This document shows positions 12,185 through 26,496 of a stretch of DNA of 64,000 nucleotides, piece after piece (position 1 is the stretch's first letter; every line of letters starts with the position of its first letter). A program made the position numbers and the translations under genes. The notes under the pieces are model-generated. The model was not told the origin of the DNA and made no database searches. It saw only the letters and a list, made by a program, of their open reading frames with translations. Location: positions 4,193,001 to 4,257,000 of the forward strand of contig CM028912.1 of NCBI GenBank assembly GCA_016801845.1. The letters run 5' to 3'. Origin of the DNA: Polydactylus sextarius (taxonomy: Eukaryota; Chordata; Actinopteri; Polynemidae).

Positions 12185-13230
12185 CTGAGAAAAGAAACAA
12201 AAAAACAACACGGGTCAGCTCAGAAATGAGACCGAAACTAAACGATCAAGTCAAACACAAACATGTAAACAAGTGGACTAACTGCGGATTTAATTCGTTA
12301 ACGTTTCCAGATGAATTTGACAATCAAACGTCTAAATTTTCCTCCAGATGTTCGATGAAACAACGTCGCTACATTTGAGCTTCTCTCTCGGTCTTAGAGA
12401 GAAATATAAACACCAAACAAGTAAACATGACACAACTTTTTACATGAAAACATGTGACTAAGACGACAACGGCTGCAGATTCATAATATCTCAATCTTTT
12501 ATTAATCAAATGACTAAAATTTGACAAATTAATTGAAGTGAAACTAAAAATCCCTTTTATTGTGAAGTTGTTTCAGTTTCTTATCAGTGTTGATGGCAAC
12601 AATGTCTTTATGCCTCCACCTCACCCTTATTATCCTAAATTTGGTCTATTACTGTGTAAATATCAAAGACATGTCAAACTGCTCATTTAAATAAGAAGTT
12701 AAATCAACTAATTAACAAAAAAACTGTTTTTTAAGCTTTTTTGTTATTTTTGAGATGTTTGTTGGTGGATTTATTTGTTTTTTTTCTTGCACTAGACTCA
12801 CTGTTTCTTTTCCTTCCATATTCATCAAACAAATCACAGAGATATTAAGTCATTAAGTCGTCTTTCTTAAAAAAATCAGGGAATTTACAAATTGTCCAGT
12901 TTAAACAAACCTAAACATCAGCGTCGTCTGTTGATGTTGAAAGATCAGTAATAAAAACCAAATAAAACGTGGATAATCTGTTTACAACCTGTTTGTCTGC
13001 TCGTGTTTCCTGATCTGTCTTCAGGTGATGTAAATATTAACGAACCTAAAATGACTCAACGACGCGACGTGATTGGTTGTTTTAAATTGTCGTTTCACTT
13101 CCTACATCAACTGAATCAACAGGGCTCGGTCAACGTTCCCGCTCCGTTCCAGTGAAGTTCAGTAGATCAGCAGCTCTAATCAGTTCACACTTGACACTTC
13201 CTTCAGTCATAAAACACAACTCAACAAGGA

Positions 13231-13265
<35 letters not shown>

Positions 13266-13396
13266 TGTCTGTCTGTCTGTGTGTGTGTGTCTTCTAGGAA
13301 CCGCTCGACATCGACTCTTATCTCCGTTGCTCTGAGTATCAGTGAACGAAGGCAAAGCTCTGGACTGTGTTAACACTTTATGTCATGAAAATCCCC

Positions 13397-13446
<50 letters not shown>

Positions 13447-16400
13447 GCCTCCCTTTATGCCAACCAGTGTTCCTAACACACAACAGGCTCAGTCACGCTG
13501 CTCAAAGACCCTCATCAACATCATCATCATCACTGAACTTTAACGCGTCAGTTCACACACGTTTACTCAGACGTTTGTCGTCTGATGCAGGTTTTTACTG
13601 GAAAACCTGGACACTAATCAAAGAAAAGACAAACAGTGAGTGTCAGAAATCAAATAAACTAATGCTTAAAGTAAAGTAAAGTAAAGTAAAGTAAAGTAAA
13701 ATAAAGTAAGCTGAACTTTCTGCATCATTTAGATAAATCAAACATTTAACTGGCAAAACTTAAACTGCTGAACATGTTTAAACACAAAGATGTTTTATTT
13801 CAGCCTGAAGACCACGAGCAACAATAAATCTAAAGCTGTGATCTCAGGCAGTGACATTATATATTAATATTATATATTATATATTACACATTACTGTATC
13901 GTTTCATTTCACCCCTGTGAGTTTCTGTGGCTGTTACACAGTCAAAGTGTCAGTGTCTCTACAGAGAAATATATTTAAGGTACATTATGACGTTTTTATG
14001 TTGCTGGGTGATTTTCTTTGAGGAAAGAAGAACAGGTTCCTGGTTCAACTCACTGCTTCATGAAAGAAACTGAATGATGCTCAGAACAAGTAGACTCAGA
14101 TTTCAAGACTAAAAAATGTTTGACTTAAGATTAAGTTCAGCTGTTTAAGTTCAGTTTACAACTTTTTTTTGGAAGCGTAGGCTAACAGGAAGCTACGAGA
14201 AGTCACATGATCGACTAGAAATTGTGACTGATGTCAAGGAATTAAAGGCCAGTGATGAAAGTTTCTACAATGATGAAAACTTGATGTGCACTTGCATGTT
14301 TATAATGTTCTTGATGATTCACAATAATAGTGTGTTTAAAGTCTAGTTCACACAGTCGTCTGTGTCTCTGGCGTCTCATGGACTTGTTCCTCTGATGGTT
14401 GGTGAATCATCAGTTAATGATCATAATGTGTGAACAGCCCTAACGACTCCATCAGAGGCCGTCGGGACCTGGTCTGAGACCGGGACTGGATCTGTCATGT
14501 TAGAAAACTGAAGGAGTCGGAAGAGACTGACAAAGAGCGACGGCCAATCAGAGGAGGGATGTGAGATAAATGCTGCTGCCGTCTCACTGATTCACTCACA
14601 ACCACGTTTAAAAGTCTGACGTTTTAACGCTTTTTGTTTCATTTTCACTTTCTACAAACTCCCCGCGTCTGATCCAGATGTTGAGGTCTGCCGCTGATTT
14701 CAGCTCCACCGTGAAAACCAGCGTGTTGCCATGGTGATGTTTCCACGCTGGTTTAGCGGTTTAGTCTGTGTCGGAGGCAGCGTCTTCACCGGTGCTCGTC
14801 AACAATAAACGGCTGTAAATCACGGTGAGAAGCAGCAGCTACATCCTGTCTAGTTCACGTGACGTGAGTTTGGTGACGTCACGGTGTGATCGGGAGTCAA
14901 TCACTGACAAGTCTTGTAGTGTGAACACTACAGGTCTCAGACCAGTTGTTGAGACTCCACATCATGGGAACACAAGTCGACAACGATGACGACAGAGACT
15001 GAGACTCACTGATCATCGGTAAAAATCGACTAGTGTGAAGACTTAAAGAATCTATACTGACACTAAAAGCTGGAAACCACTAATAAAGATAATGTAAAGC
15101 TTCATTCGTCTTTGTCTCTATTATTAACATTATTTATACGTGTAGTGAAAACTGCGGTCATGATGACGAGAAATGAGGAAAAGTTGATGTTTTTCGAACT
15201 GCATTAGTCAATGACTCTTATGTAACGTTAGCAGGATCTTTTCTCTGGACAGAAATACATCAGGTCACATGACATGACTTATGTATTTCCGCGTTGAGTT
15301 TTCTTCCTGAGACTTGATAAGAGTTTTGTACCAAACAGTGACGGACGTGTTTGTGTCTGTTACTGTTGTTCTCGTTCTACGTTGTGACGTTTATCTGTCC
15401 GATGATCAGGTGACGTGAGGGCTGTTTGTACCTCTTGGTGGCGCTCTCCTGGAACGGGTAGATGACCTGGCCGTTGTGGCAGAGCTCACAGATGAAACCT
15501 TTCTCTCGACACAAACTGCAGCTGAAAACGTGAGAGCTGGCGAACTTGATCACTTTGGACAAGAAGGGAGCAAGTTTCCCATCAATCACCTGGAGCAAGA
15601 AGAGGAAGAAAAAAGAGAAGATAGGACATGATCAATAATGATAAAGAATTATTAATGTAAGTTTATGAAACAAATATCAGATTTCTTTAATAAAAATCAA
15701 CACGCTCACTGTCATTTACTCTCGAGCTCAACTCAACTTTCAAACTCTCGAAAGTGTCGGTTTGAAACGTGATCGTGTCATAAACATTATCTCCGTCATA
15801 AAACTTAAAGCATTTATGTTCATGAAATCTGAGACAGTGAAACACCTGAGGAGGAATGAAGTCTGGAAACTTTTTAAATGCAAACTTATACCTGTTTCTG
15901 ACAGGGTTTCCTCAAGTCTGAAAAGTTTTCACAGAAGAGAAAAGTTTCTTCTTTTGTCTTAAAGAAATAAACTAGAAGAGTAGTAAAATAAGACACGACA
16001 GTTAGTGTTTCTTTATAAAGATCTTTGTCTTTATTTCTCTTGTATGTTTCAAAGTGTCATATCATGAGACATGTTTTCTCTAATCAAGAATAAAAACCAA
16101 ACAGTTTATAATCTTTCCACCAAACAAACTCTCTGAGAACGTAACATCTGCTAAAAGTGTCAGGATTAAAATTAAGGTTTAAAACTTTACTGTTTGTTTG
16201 TTTTTGTTCTCATCATCTTCAAATCACCTAGTGTCTTTTTATCGTCTTTAAAATGTAATTTTCATGTCGTATTTTCATGCTACAGAAATAAACAATCTAT
16301 GTTTATGATCAATATCAATCAGCAGTAAATTAAAAGAGAAATCATGTCTTTTATTGGCTCGACTCAATGTTTTATGACTCTTTGTTTATGCAGAACTTAT

Positions 16401-19400
16401 GAAATAAAGACAAATAATTTATGACGTAAATAGTAAAGAAAACATAAAAATATGTAAAGAGTTTTGAGCTGGACGTCCACAGATTTTCATCCATCAGGAG
16501 CCAAGAATTTGTAAAAATGTAAATGTAAACAAGACAAAACACTGAACTTAACCTGGAAATATCTTCCTTGACTTCCTGGTAAGTTTAAAGGTCACGTTAC
16601 TCTACGTAACTTCATACTTCTACTCTACTACGTTACATCTGAAACAGAGAAACATAAAGATTACTGAGGGGAAATTAATCAATGATGACGATCCAATAAA
16701 AGTGCTTTTAAACATATGATATTTTTGCTCTACTTTTACCTGAAACTAATGATTCCTTGAATGTGGCCCTGTCTTTTTTATTTAGGTAAAAGTTCAGAGA
16801 CCCCTTCATTTAAATATTGACTTTAACTTTATCACCAGAAAGTGGTATCCTCTTTGGTCTGGGGAAAACAGAAGGAGAGGAAACTGAGGGAAGGAAGGAG
16901 GAAGACAGTAAATGAGGTGAACGCCTTTTAATGGAAACGCTTGGCGAGTTTCTTAAAGGAGTGAGGGGTGGAGGGAGGGGGGTTGGCATCAGGAGGGGCT
17001 GCAGTTGTATTGTAGTGAGCAGACAGTGGATGACTCACAGTCAGTGAAAAGAAAAAGCTGTGCAGAAATACAAACTAAATCCTGCCACACGGATCCATCA
17101 AACCGTGTTAACGACGCGGTCGGAGACGTCGTCGTTAACGAGAAAACGAACGTGAGACGGAGACGGAGAATGTGACAGAGGAAAAAACAGAGTATGAAGT
17201 ATGAGAAAGAGTGGTAGAGACACAATATACAAGAGAGATCTTGAGAGTGAGCGGGAGCCTGTATTCAGATACAAGTGGTTCCACCTGGCAGAGCCCTGGA
17301 CCTCCCAATTATAACCTCCTTCATGCTGTTTGTTCCAGAGACGATGACGACGATGATGAGGGGAGAAGAGGAGGAAGAAACCACACACAAACACTGAAAC
17401 ACCGAGCTACATATTGATCCTGTTTACACACTATTACCTCACTTTACATTGACGTGAATCATCACGACCAATAACAACTCAGACTGTGTCAAATCATCAC
17501 TTTCAGATCAACACCAGGTTCATACTTTAGACCAATAATTCACTAAAAACAGGATTAAATGTCAGAGTCTGATAAAACTGTTTCAATTCAACAGGAAGTG
17601 GTTAACAATATAAACCCAGATCCTCAAGATATGATTTCTTCAGGAACTCAAAAAAAAAAGATGTTGGTTGATGTAATAACGAGTTTGAACATCTTTTGTT
17701 TTCACAACCAAATAGTTAACAATGAAAGTAAATGGGGCAGTCAGTCAAACGTATCTAAAATGTCATTTTTTAACCACTAATAAAGCTCAAAATATCACTT
17801 CACTTCAGCAGTAGCATGAATAGGGTCCCTACACATAAACTGAAGTACTGATAACTTAGTAAGTGAACTGAGAGTTTATTATAAACACTGTTTTACAAGA
17901 CTTACCCAACGTCTTGTTTTATAACAACTGGTGATGAAGGATGTTCCACATCAGCAGATTCACAATTTTCCTGAACAACCGACAAATGTGTCCACGAAGA
18001 GCAAGAAAAATGATGAATCTGCTGATCTGGAACAACCTTCATGTTGTTCCAAATCAGCATATTAGTCATAACAAATATATAACAAATAGGCCCCGGGTTG
18101 ACACTAATCCAGACCATCACTTTAAAGATGTCGTCATCTTTCCCCAGAGCGACCAACGACTCTAACACGGCTGCATTCATTAAAAAAGAGACAAAAAACT
18201 GCTACAACTTGTATCTGAGCATCTCAGGTAATGTGTTTCCACTAGTTTTTACCTTCAGTTGTGCCGTTTTGTAACATGTTGTTCATTGATTTATTCGTCT
18301 TTAGGAGGCAAGAAATGTAAGGATGTGCCAAAGACGGCAAATACTTCAAGATAATAAACATGAATTGTAAGAAATGTAGGTTTTAAACTGTGTAAAAATG
18401 AAATTCAAACATCCATTAGGGCTCAAAGATCAACACAAGGTAAACAAAAAAACTGCAAAAAGCTGTAGCCGATAGAAAGAAGAGACAAATTTGTCACAAG
18501 CTACAAACTCATTAGAGAAAAACAAAACAAACCTGAGTAACATTAAAGAGCAAAACAAAACAGAATTTGTTCAACCAACCTGAAGAAACTGGAATCTAAT
18601 GAATCATTTACTCCCAGAACAATACAAGGATGAGGAAGAAATACTTATGGTAATTTATTGTTTATCAACAACAGACATGAAATCTTCCCGAAATAAACAC
18701 TCTTTCAATTCAAAAGTCAATTCAATTCAAATTTAGCACAAAGTCGATCAATCAGGCTCCAAACAACAACGTCAAAGACGATGTCGTTCCAGTTTTTCAA
18801 GAAGTGACAATCTGCTGCTTTTTGGTTTTCTAACATATTCAACTGATTTGTTTTTGGTCAAATGAAACAAACAATCCAAAGACATTACCTTGGTATCATT
18901 CTCTCATGTTTGTTCTTGTGAAATGAATAATTTGTGGTTGTAGCCTTAAATCTGTTTTACGTTCACTGTGGAGTCAGACAGGTCGAGGCCGACAGCAGCT
19001 GTTTTATTGACGTTACTGTAAAACAGCCGTCTCATGTTGGCCTGAGACTGATATTTGATATCATATACTGAACGTGAGCACGTAATATGAGTTGTCAAAT
19101 GTGAAAAAAAAAACAAGTCTGGACCGTGATCTGCGGTTTAGTCAACTTTAGTTTACACTTCGCAGCAGCTGAAGGTTTGATAAAAATCAATCTGGACGGT
19201 TTGTTAAGATTTTAAAGCTATTCTATGTATATTTGCATAGAATAGTTTTGTTTGTACTAAACAAAACGACGGACCGTCAGCGCAGCTCACAACCAAACCT
19301 AAGTAGACCTGCTGAGCCCGGTTCAGCCCGGTCCACATGACGAATGGTTCAGCTGATGGAGGCTGACAGCCGCGGTAATTAAAGCCGTCTATAATTGGAC

Positions 19401-21063
19401 TGGGCAGAATCAAACGACTGGCAGCGCAGCCCTGGTGGCTGACTGCTGCTCTGGAGAGACACTGGGAGAGATGGAGGGAGTCACGGGAAGATGGATGGAG
19501 GGCAGGAATAAATGCCACAATAAATAAATGGACGAATGAAAAAAGAGAGAAAGAGATTTAAATAAAAACAAGTAAATCAAATCCAGCTTGTTGTGAACGT
19601 GTGAAACCTCGATGCATTTTTTTCTTTATAAACACTGAATTATTCCGATTATTCATTTCTTTAAATTAACAAATCTTTTCCTCCATTTTCTTTAAATTCC
19701 CAAAACCCTGCTGCGACTGCTCGCTATAAATATCCACCGACCGGTTTATTAGCTACAACAAAAGAGCTGCGTCTCTCTGAGGGTCAAACCGGGACGATCA
19801 CTCAGAGAACAACTTCAACCCTCGACACTTCTTAACTCATACAGTCGATCGCGTCCAACAAAGACAAGAACGAAGCCAGATATTGATGAATGTGGTGAAT
19901 GTCTGGGTCAGAAAGCAGTCAGGCTCCAGAGCAGACAAACTTTACCAACCGGCGATCAATAAATAAAATAAAAAAGAAGCATTAAAAGATATTTCTCCTG
20001 AACAAAAACTGTCTGGATCATCACACTAGTCAGAGTCTACAGGATTTCATGATGCTGAGTAACTATTATGACAAATTCAGCCAATCTCTGCAAAACCTGT
20101 AATTTTCACCAATCACCACAACTTGGTGATTGGTGAACTCACTTCCTTGTTTCTTTTAGAAGATGCAGGAAATGTGAGATAACAAAAGTCTCACATTTAC
20201 CTTCCAACATCACCGCTGAGGACCAAAAGAAGATATATATTGTTATGGAGCAATATGGTTTATCACTCTGACTTGCCCCTGCAACTTTATTGCAACAAAA
20301 CCTAAAAACACCACAATTTTCACTGCAATTTCTTAGTAAAGCTGCCGTGAAACAATCTGAAAAAAAGGCGTCGAAATCCTAGAGGGACTGACTAGAGTTT
20401 CTCAAACCTTTTCCTGAACAGGGAGTAAAGTTAAATAACTCTCTGGGTCACGACTAGGGAGAGCTCGTGATGAGGCGTCATAAGCCAACACTTGCTTCTT
20501 TCTGAGGGATCACACCTTATGATGTCCACGCTGATCCAACAGCACAAAGCAGCCTCTATCCTCCACACAACGCTGGATACGGAGGCTCGTTTCACGCTAA
20601 ATGACCATCAAACCTCCACCCAGAGACAGAGAGAGAGCGGAGGAGAAGGAACTGCTACAGTTTCTGTCAAAATTAACATCATGTAATTCAGGGTTGTTGT
20701 GGGATATTATGATGATTATTAAATAAAACATATTTTAAGAAAAAAAAATACAGATTTAAACTTTAAGAGCAAAAAACAGCAGCATCAGATACAATCTGAC
20801 CGATTATCACAACACAGAGAAAATCTCCACATGTATTCACATCTTTTACCCTCTTTCCCTCCATGTAAACCCCGACTACACCCCCTCAAACACACACACG
20901 TTTCACGTCTCCTCCTTCAATCCATCCTCATCCAACTCCTCCCCCTCCAGTTCAACCTCTTTCTCTGCTCCACGCCGAGTCTTTGTGCTTCAAAACCTCC
21001 TAATCCCCCAAAACTGCTGTTTAACAGCCGTTCGGCCTGCCCTCCTCTCTCTCTCTCTCTCTT

Positions 21064-21114
<51 letters not shown>

Positions 21115-21233
21115 ACACAAACCACAGCTTCATTGACAACTGAAAAACCAGCTGGGATTACATGGCTGGAAAGAGGAAAGACCAGGGTGAGCTCTGTTTG
21201 GATAACACCCTTTCCTCTCTCTCTCACACACAC

Positions 21234-21280
<47 letters not shown>

Positions 21281-22391
21281 CACACTTGATGTATGTTGCT
21301 TGTCAGTGTATACGTGATGAGATTCGTCTTATCAGGGAGGAGGTTCCCAAAACTGTTCAGTAGCTTCACAGATGAGATGACTGTACCGAGTCATCAATAC
21401 AGACTCTGTGTCGATGAATAAAGCAGCTTTTATTTGATGACAAATGAAGAGAAAATGTTTCCAGACTTGTTGGATGTTGTGTATTTTGTGCATTTTCTTC
21501 AACACAATTCAGCCACGAAGGTGCAGAAAAGATGCAGCTGGATCCGTCAGAGAACCAGAAACATCGAGTCCAGAGGAAAACTGGAGCTCACACATTTGTG
21601 ATTACACTCACATTTCTCACAAGTGCCACATTAAAAATATTCAAATGACTTAAACGTTCAGCCAGGATCATGAAGAACCATCTTCAAAAACAAGAAGGAC
21701 ATGAAGAGACAGAAGACACTGAGAGTTGCTGCAACTTTTGGGACATTAATCCGAAGTATCGTCACTTCAGCAGCTTAAAACATTGAACAGTATTGAGCAG
21801 TAAATACTGTATCTTTAAAAGCTGCCATGATATTGACCCAGAACAAGTTTAAATCATTTTAAGAACCAAAACTATAAAGTTATGATTGGAATCTTGGTCC
21901 CTGATTATAAATATGCAAATAAGGGTGTTGAATATTTAATTCACTGTAATATACAAATAAAAACATAGATGGAAAAGTTACTTTTGTTCTGCAACACATT
22001 GTTTAAATAACTTTTTCAGTACAGTTTATTTGTATTTGAAGCTAATAAGAGACTTATAAAAGATAAAAAAAAAAAAAAAGACAAAACCATCAACTTTAGT
22101 AACATCATTTTTTAATAAATGTAACATTTGCTCTGCAGGAAGTAAAGTTAAGACCCTGACAGGTTGTTTTATCTTTTTAAATTCCTATTACTTTTTGATA
22201 TCTGGCCATATCGAGAGGCACTAAACTAAAACTAGAAGCCATGTGGAGAAATCTGAAATCTTTCTGAGAACATTTAACATTTACTTAAGAGGCCTCCATG
22301 TGTCTGGACAAGTGTGAGTGGAGAGGCATGCCTGGCATAGAGGGAATGCCAGGGTATCACTGTGGGAAGACTGCAGCACGACACAGACACA

Positions 22392-22465
<74 letters not shown>

Positions 22466-25400
22466 CTTTCTACACCTACTTGTACAAAAATCTACAAACA
22501 ATCCTTAAAAACCAGTGGAGGAAAAGGGCAGAGTGTCCTTAAACAAACACATATGGTTTCTCCAAAATGAACCGGTTCCTAATGGGGAGGGTGGGGGGTA
22601 TGGGTGGAGGCTATTTGTGGAGAGGTGAATAGACTAGTGTTGTCCAGGGGTTTAGCCAGGGGAGTTTAGCCTTCACTGACCTCTAGGTTGCAACAAAAAA
22701 AGCCATGTTGATTAAGAGCGTCGTTTTATTCAGGAGGTGAATCAAAAGAAACAAGCTTGTTAATATGGAAAACCAATTAAGAGGTAGTGTGCTTGAGAAT
22801 CTGCAAGAGGGGAGGAGGGGGAGGTAGGGGGGAGTTAGAGGGGGAAGAAACGGAGAGTGAAGAGAGAGGGGGGGGCTGTTCAGACTCTACTAAAGACACC
22901 TATTGTTAAAATTAATACTAACTCGCCAGTTTGAGGTTTATGAGTTGAATCATGGAGCTTAACAGGGAGAGGGAGAGTGATGTACACATACACACACATA
23001 TACACACACATAAAACACGTGTGCTGAGTGAGTGTTTGTGTGTGTGTGTGTGTGTGTGTGTGAGGCCAAGGGGATGTTGGGAAAAATGGAGGGATGTCAC
23101 GCTTTGTTTTTCTGCCTGTTGATTCTGAATGTGACCAATTAGTGAAGCAGAGAGACGCAGAGTGTGGGAGAGGGGGAGGAGGAGGAAGGGAGGGAGAGAG
23201 GGATGATGGGAGGTGGGGGGTGGGGGTGGGGGTTGAGGTCGCGGGGGGGTCCAATCTCTTTCACCGTGAGAGTCTGTGGTTGAGCTCTGAGTCAGAGAAG
23301 AGGAGGAAGAGGAGGAGGAGGAGGAGAGGGGGTGAAAGAAAAAAAAGGGGCTACAACATAATGAACATAATGACAAACAAAGGAACTTTTCAGTCATTTG
23401 TGGTCGCTTTCCTGTGACCCCCCCATCCTCCTCCTCACCCCCCCCACCCTCCACAACTCAGTTCAACAACTAGATACTGAACCACAGAAAGGCCAGGGTG
23501 TGTTTCCTTTTTTTAAAAAAACATCTTTGCTCTTCTGTCTGAAGCTGAACACATTAAAACGTCTTAAATCTTGTTTCAGATTGAACCTCAGATTTACAGT
23601 TTAACTCGTGTACGAGAAGACAAACAAATCTGTTGATTTAACGTGTGATAAAACACAATGAGGCCACCGATAAAGGTGAAGATGACGCCAGATACAGATT
23701 CTTTCCACTGAGACCATTGTTTTCCTGGATCAGGACACTTGAAAGAGCTAAACCCTGTTTTAAACGGAGCTATTAGAGGGTATTACCTGCTCTTATCTCT
23801 GTTGACATGAAACAAAAAAAAAAAAAAAAAACAAAACAAAACAAAGGAGAGGTCAAACACTTTGTTATATTTTTCTATTTTGTTAACAAAACCTACAATA
23901 AGACAAACCAACAGTGTTTTAACCTGTTTTAAATTCTTCCGTCTGCAGGTCTTCGCTCTCTAAATCTTTTAGGAATATTTTAATTTTTTAAAAGGTCAGT
24001 AATTTCCTTTAACAGCTGTGCACCTTAGTTACTCAATAAACAGAAGGAAATTAGTGCTTGGTTGTTGGGGACTATGTTCAGCAGCAGCAGATTAATAAAC
24101 ATCTGATGCTTCAGGACAGTGAATGTGCAACGAGTCATAATTACGAAGCACAATGTGTTTGTAATTGTCACCGAGCAGTAATGTGACTCACTGATGACAT
24201 TTTAATAGTTTTTAGACGCCAACGGTGTCGTATGACGGTAAAACACCACAAGCTAGAAGTTAAATTAGTCAGTGTTGATGTGTGTGAGATGTTAGAATCT
24301 AAAAAAGCTTCATAATGTTGTTGATCTCAGTATAAAAAAGACTGTAAATGTTTGACCAACGAAGAAAACATCCATCCTGACATCTGACGGTAACACTGTA
24401 AATAAACTACACAGAGTTTACAACACAGATATGATCCTAAATGGAGCCTTTATTCTAAATTAAACTTTTAATATTAAAAGTTTTTTTTCAGAACCAGGTC
24501 GGTCGCACCAGTTTCAGTGTGTGACTGTGTGTCAGTGTTGTAGTCAAGACCACAACCGAGACCAAGACACTGCAGAGACCAGAGAGTATCAAGACTGAGA
24601 CAGAGACCAAGACCAGACACACTAAGGTGAGACCAGGTCCAAGACCAAGACCTAAAACAGACCAGGGTTAGAACTGACATGACATGATTACTCATATAAT
24701 CTATATTTCATAAGTGTAACACTCCCTCTGGGCCTGATGGAAACAATATTCTCAGACAGTTTTATCAGAACTCATCAAGGATAAGAGACGGGATGTACCA
24801 GGAAGAATTTCATATTAAGTCTCTTATACAAGGGACAGAGGCCTGAGGTAAACTATGAATGTAACTTAATGATCCCTTGAAGAGAACGAGTCTCCAGTTT
24901 GACTTCCACCTCCAAGACGATGCTTCCTAATAAATGAAAAACACCTCATTTAGTTATTTAAATAAATTATAACTACACTATAACTCATGTTGTATCTTTT
25001 AAAAGATAAACTGAAAATGATATGTCCCACTGTAGGATTTACACTTCAATATCAACATCACTGAAAATGACTTAAGTGAAAGGGATTACTAATACGTCAT
25101 TGAGCACATAGCACAGCATGTGCACAACGAAACCTCTGCATTTAATCCATTCATGTTCCATATGCGATTCACTTAAGGGGTTAATGTAACCATGTATCAC
25201 CGTCAACACAATGATGAATGTGTCCGAAAATGTAAACAATGCAACATGTTTTTGAAATGGATTTATCTGACTGGTTGCATTTGAAGAAAAGAGAGTAATA
25301 ACTGACGATACTGTTCTGTGATGATGCGCATGAGCAACTTGCTCGATTTTCACACGAACACCATCGAGACCGATTTGTCCAAGACCAAAACAAGACCGAG

Positions 25401-26187
25401 ACCAAATAGAGATGAGTCAGTGACAAAACAGAGACCACAAAAAAACTGGTCTCGAGACCAAGACCGGTCTGGAGAAATACATCACTGGTGTGTGTACCTG
25501 CTGCAGGTCGGCCATGGAGTAGAGGTGAATGTGTTGCAGCAGGTATTCCCTGGGGAAGATCCTGCAAACAAAAAAACAATAACATTTGATGAGATGCAAC
25601 AAACCCACATTTAAAATAGATTTTTAAATCCAACAATGAACATAAAGGATCTTATTGTCTAAATGTAATATTAAGGGATGCAACTAAACTTCAACACTTT
25701 CAGTGCAACAATGTTCAATAAATAATGAAAAACAGAAAATAATAAACTTTATTGTCCATTTCAGGCAGAAAATGTGTCTTTGGAAACAAAACAAAAAGTT
25801 TAGATGATAAAGTGAATAAAGAAAAACTGTGGTTCATTGTTTTGATCAACTAGCAACAAAAATATTTGCAGATTCAGTTCAGTTCAATCATTTAAAATGA
25901 TTAACATCACAAAACAATGGCCCCAGGTTTCTCACATTTCCAGAAGAAGCTTAAAAATAAATAAAAACTGGAATTAGCTTCAAATATCCAGCAAAGGTCA
26001 GTTTTTAAATAACAGACTCAGTCTTGCAAAACATGTAAATATGGAACAACCATCACACACAAGTTAAACTTGAGCTTTACTCTGATTTAATGTTTAACCT
26101 GCAGCCTTTGAGTCCAAACTGCTGCACAAACTAATACTGTTAATCTAGAGTCAGCAGCTTTCTATTGTCTGAAGTTAGGTGCAGGAG

Positions 26188-26218
<31 letters not shown>

Positions 26219-26461
26219 CGCCTCCTCTCAGACCACTAAAGATGGATGGCACCATGTTAAATCCCGTCTAAGCTGCGATGAGTGTCACCCAAGCACAAGT
26301 ATGTGTGTGTGTTCATGTGTGTTACGTGTGTGTGATCCAGACACCTCGTGGTGATAGGCTCCACTGATAAAACTTCTCTGTTTGGCACGTTACCAAGGGT
26401 TACAACATCAGCATTCATGAGACAAAAACACACACACACACACACACTTGGGTACAATAAT

Positions 26462-26496
<35 letters not shown>

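Larger units (their letters stand above)
12185..15431. other. plekhm3 intron between coding exons 6 and 7
   Basis: About 3.2 kb. It contains compound GT/GTCT arrays at 13,233-13,290, a CA array at 13,399-13,445, an (AAAGT)n run at about 13,672-13,706, and a possible MITE-like repeat at about 14,336-15,050. No other gene is seen. Confidence 0.85.
15590..25497. other. plekhm3 intron between coding exons 5 and 6 (9.9 kb)
   Basis: It contains an inverted-orientation copy of repeat A (about 17,690-18,060), a diverged repeat C fragment near 20,270-20,390, CA arrays at 21,067-21,119, 21,225-21,285 and 22,393-22,462, a GT array at 23,036-23,062, G-rich and GGA-rich sequence at 22.8-23.35 kb, and a hAT-like candidate at 24,533-25,487. 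Unique-looking blocks with homeodomain-type TAATTA/ATAATTG sites lie at about 19,300-19,500. No second gene was found. Confidence 0.8.

Noticed and set aside
22880..23454. Minus-strand Pro/Ser-rich frames of 124 and 178 codons
   Set aside because: They come from G-rich, GGA and GT simple sequence within an intron; no domain, no splice-site support.
25318..25614. Plus-strand frame covering plekhm3 exon 5
   Set aside because: It crosses GACC-rich repeat sequence and the antisense of a known exon; no protein similarity.
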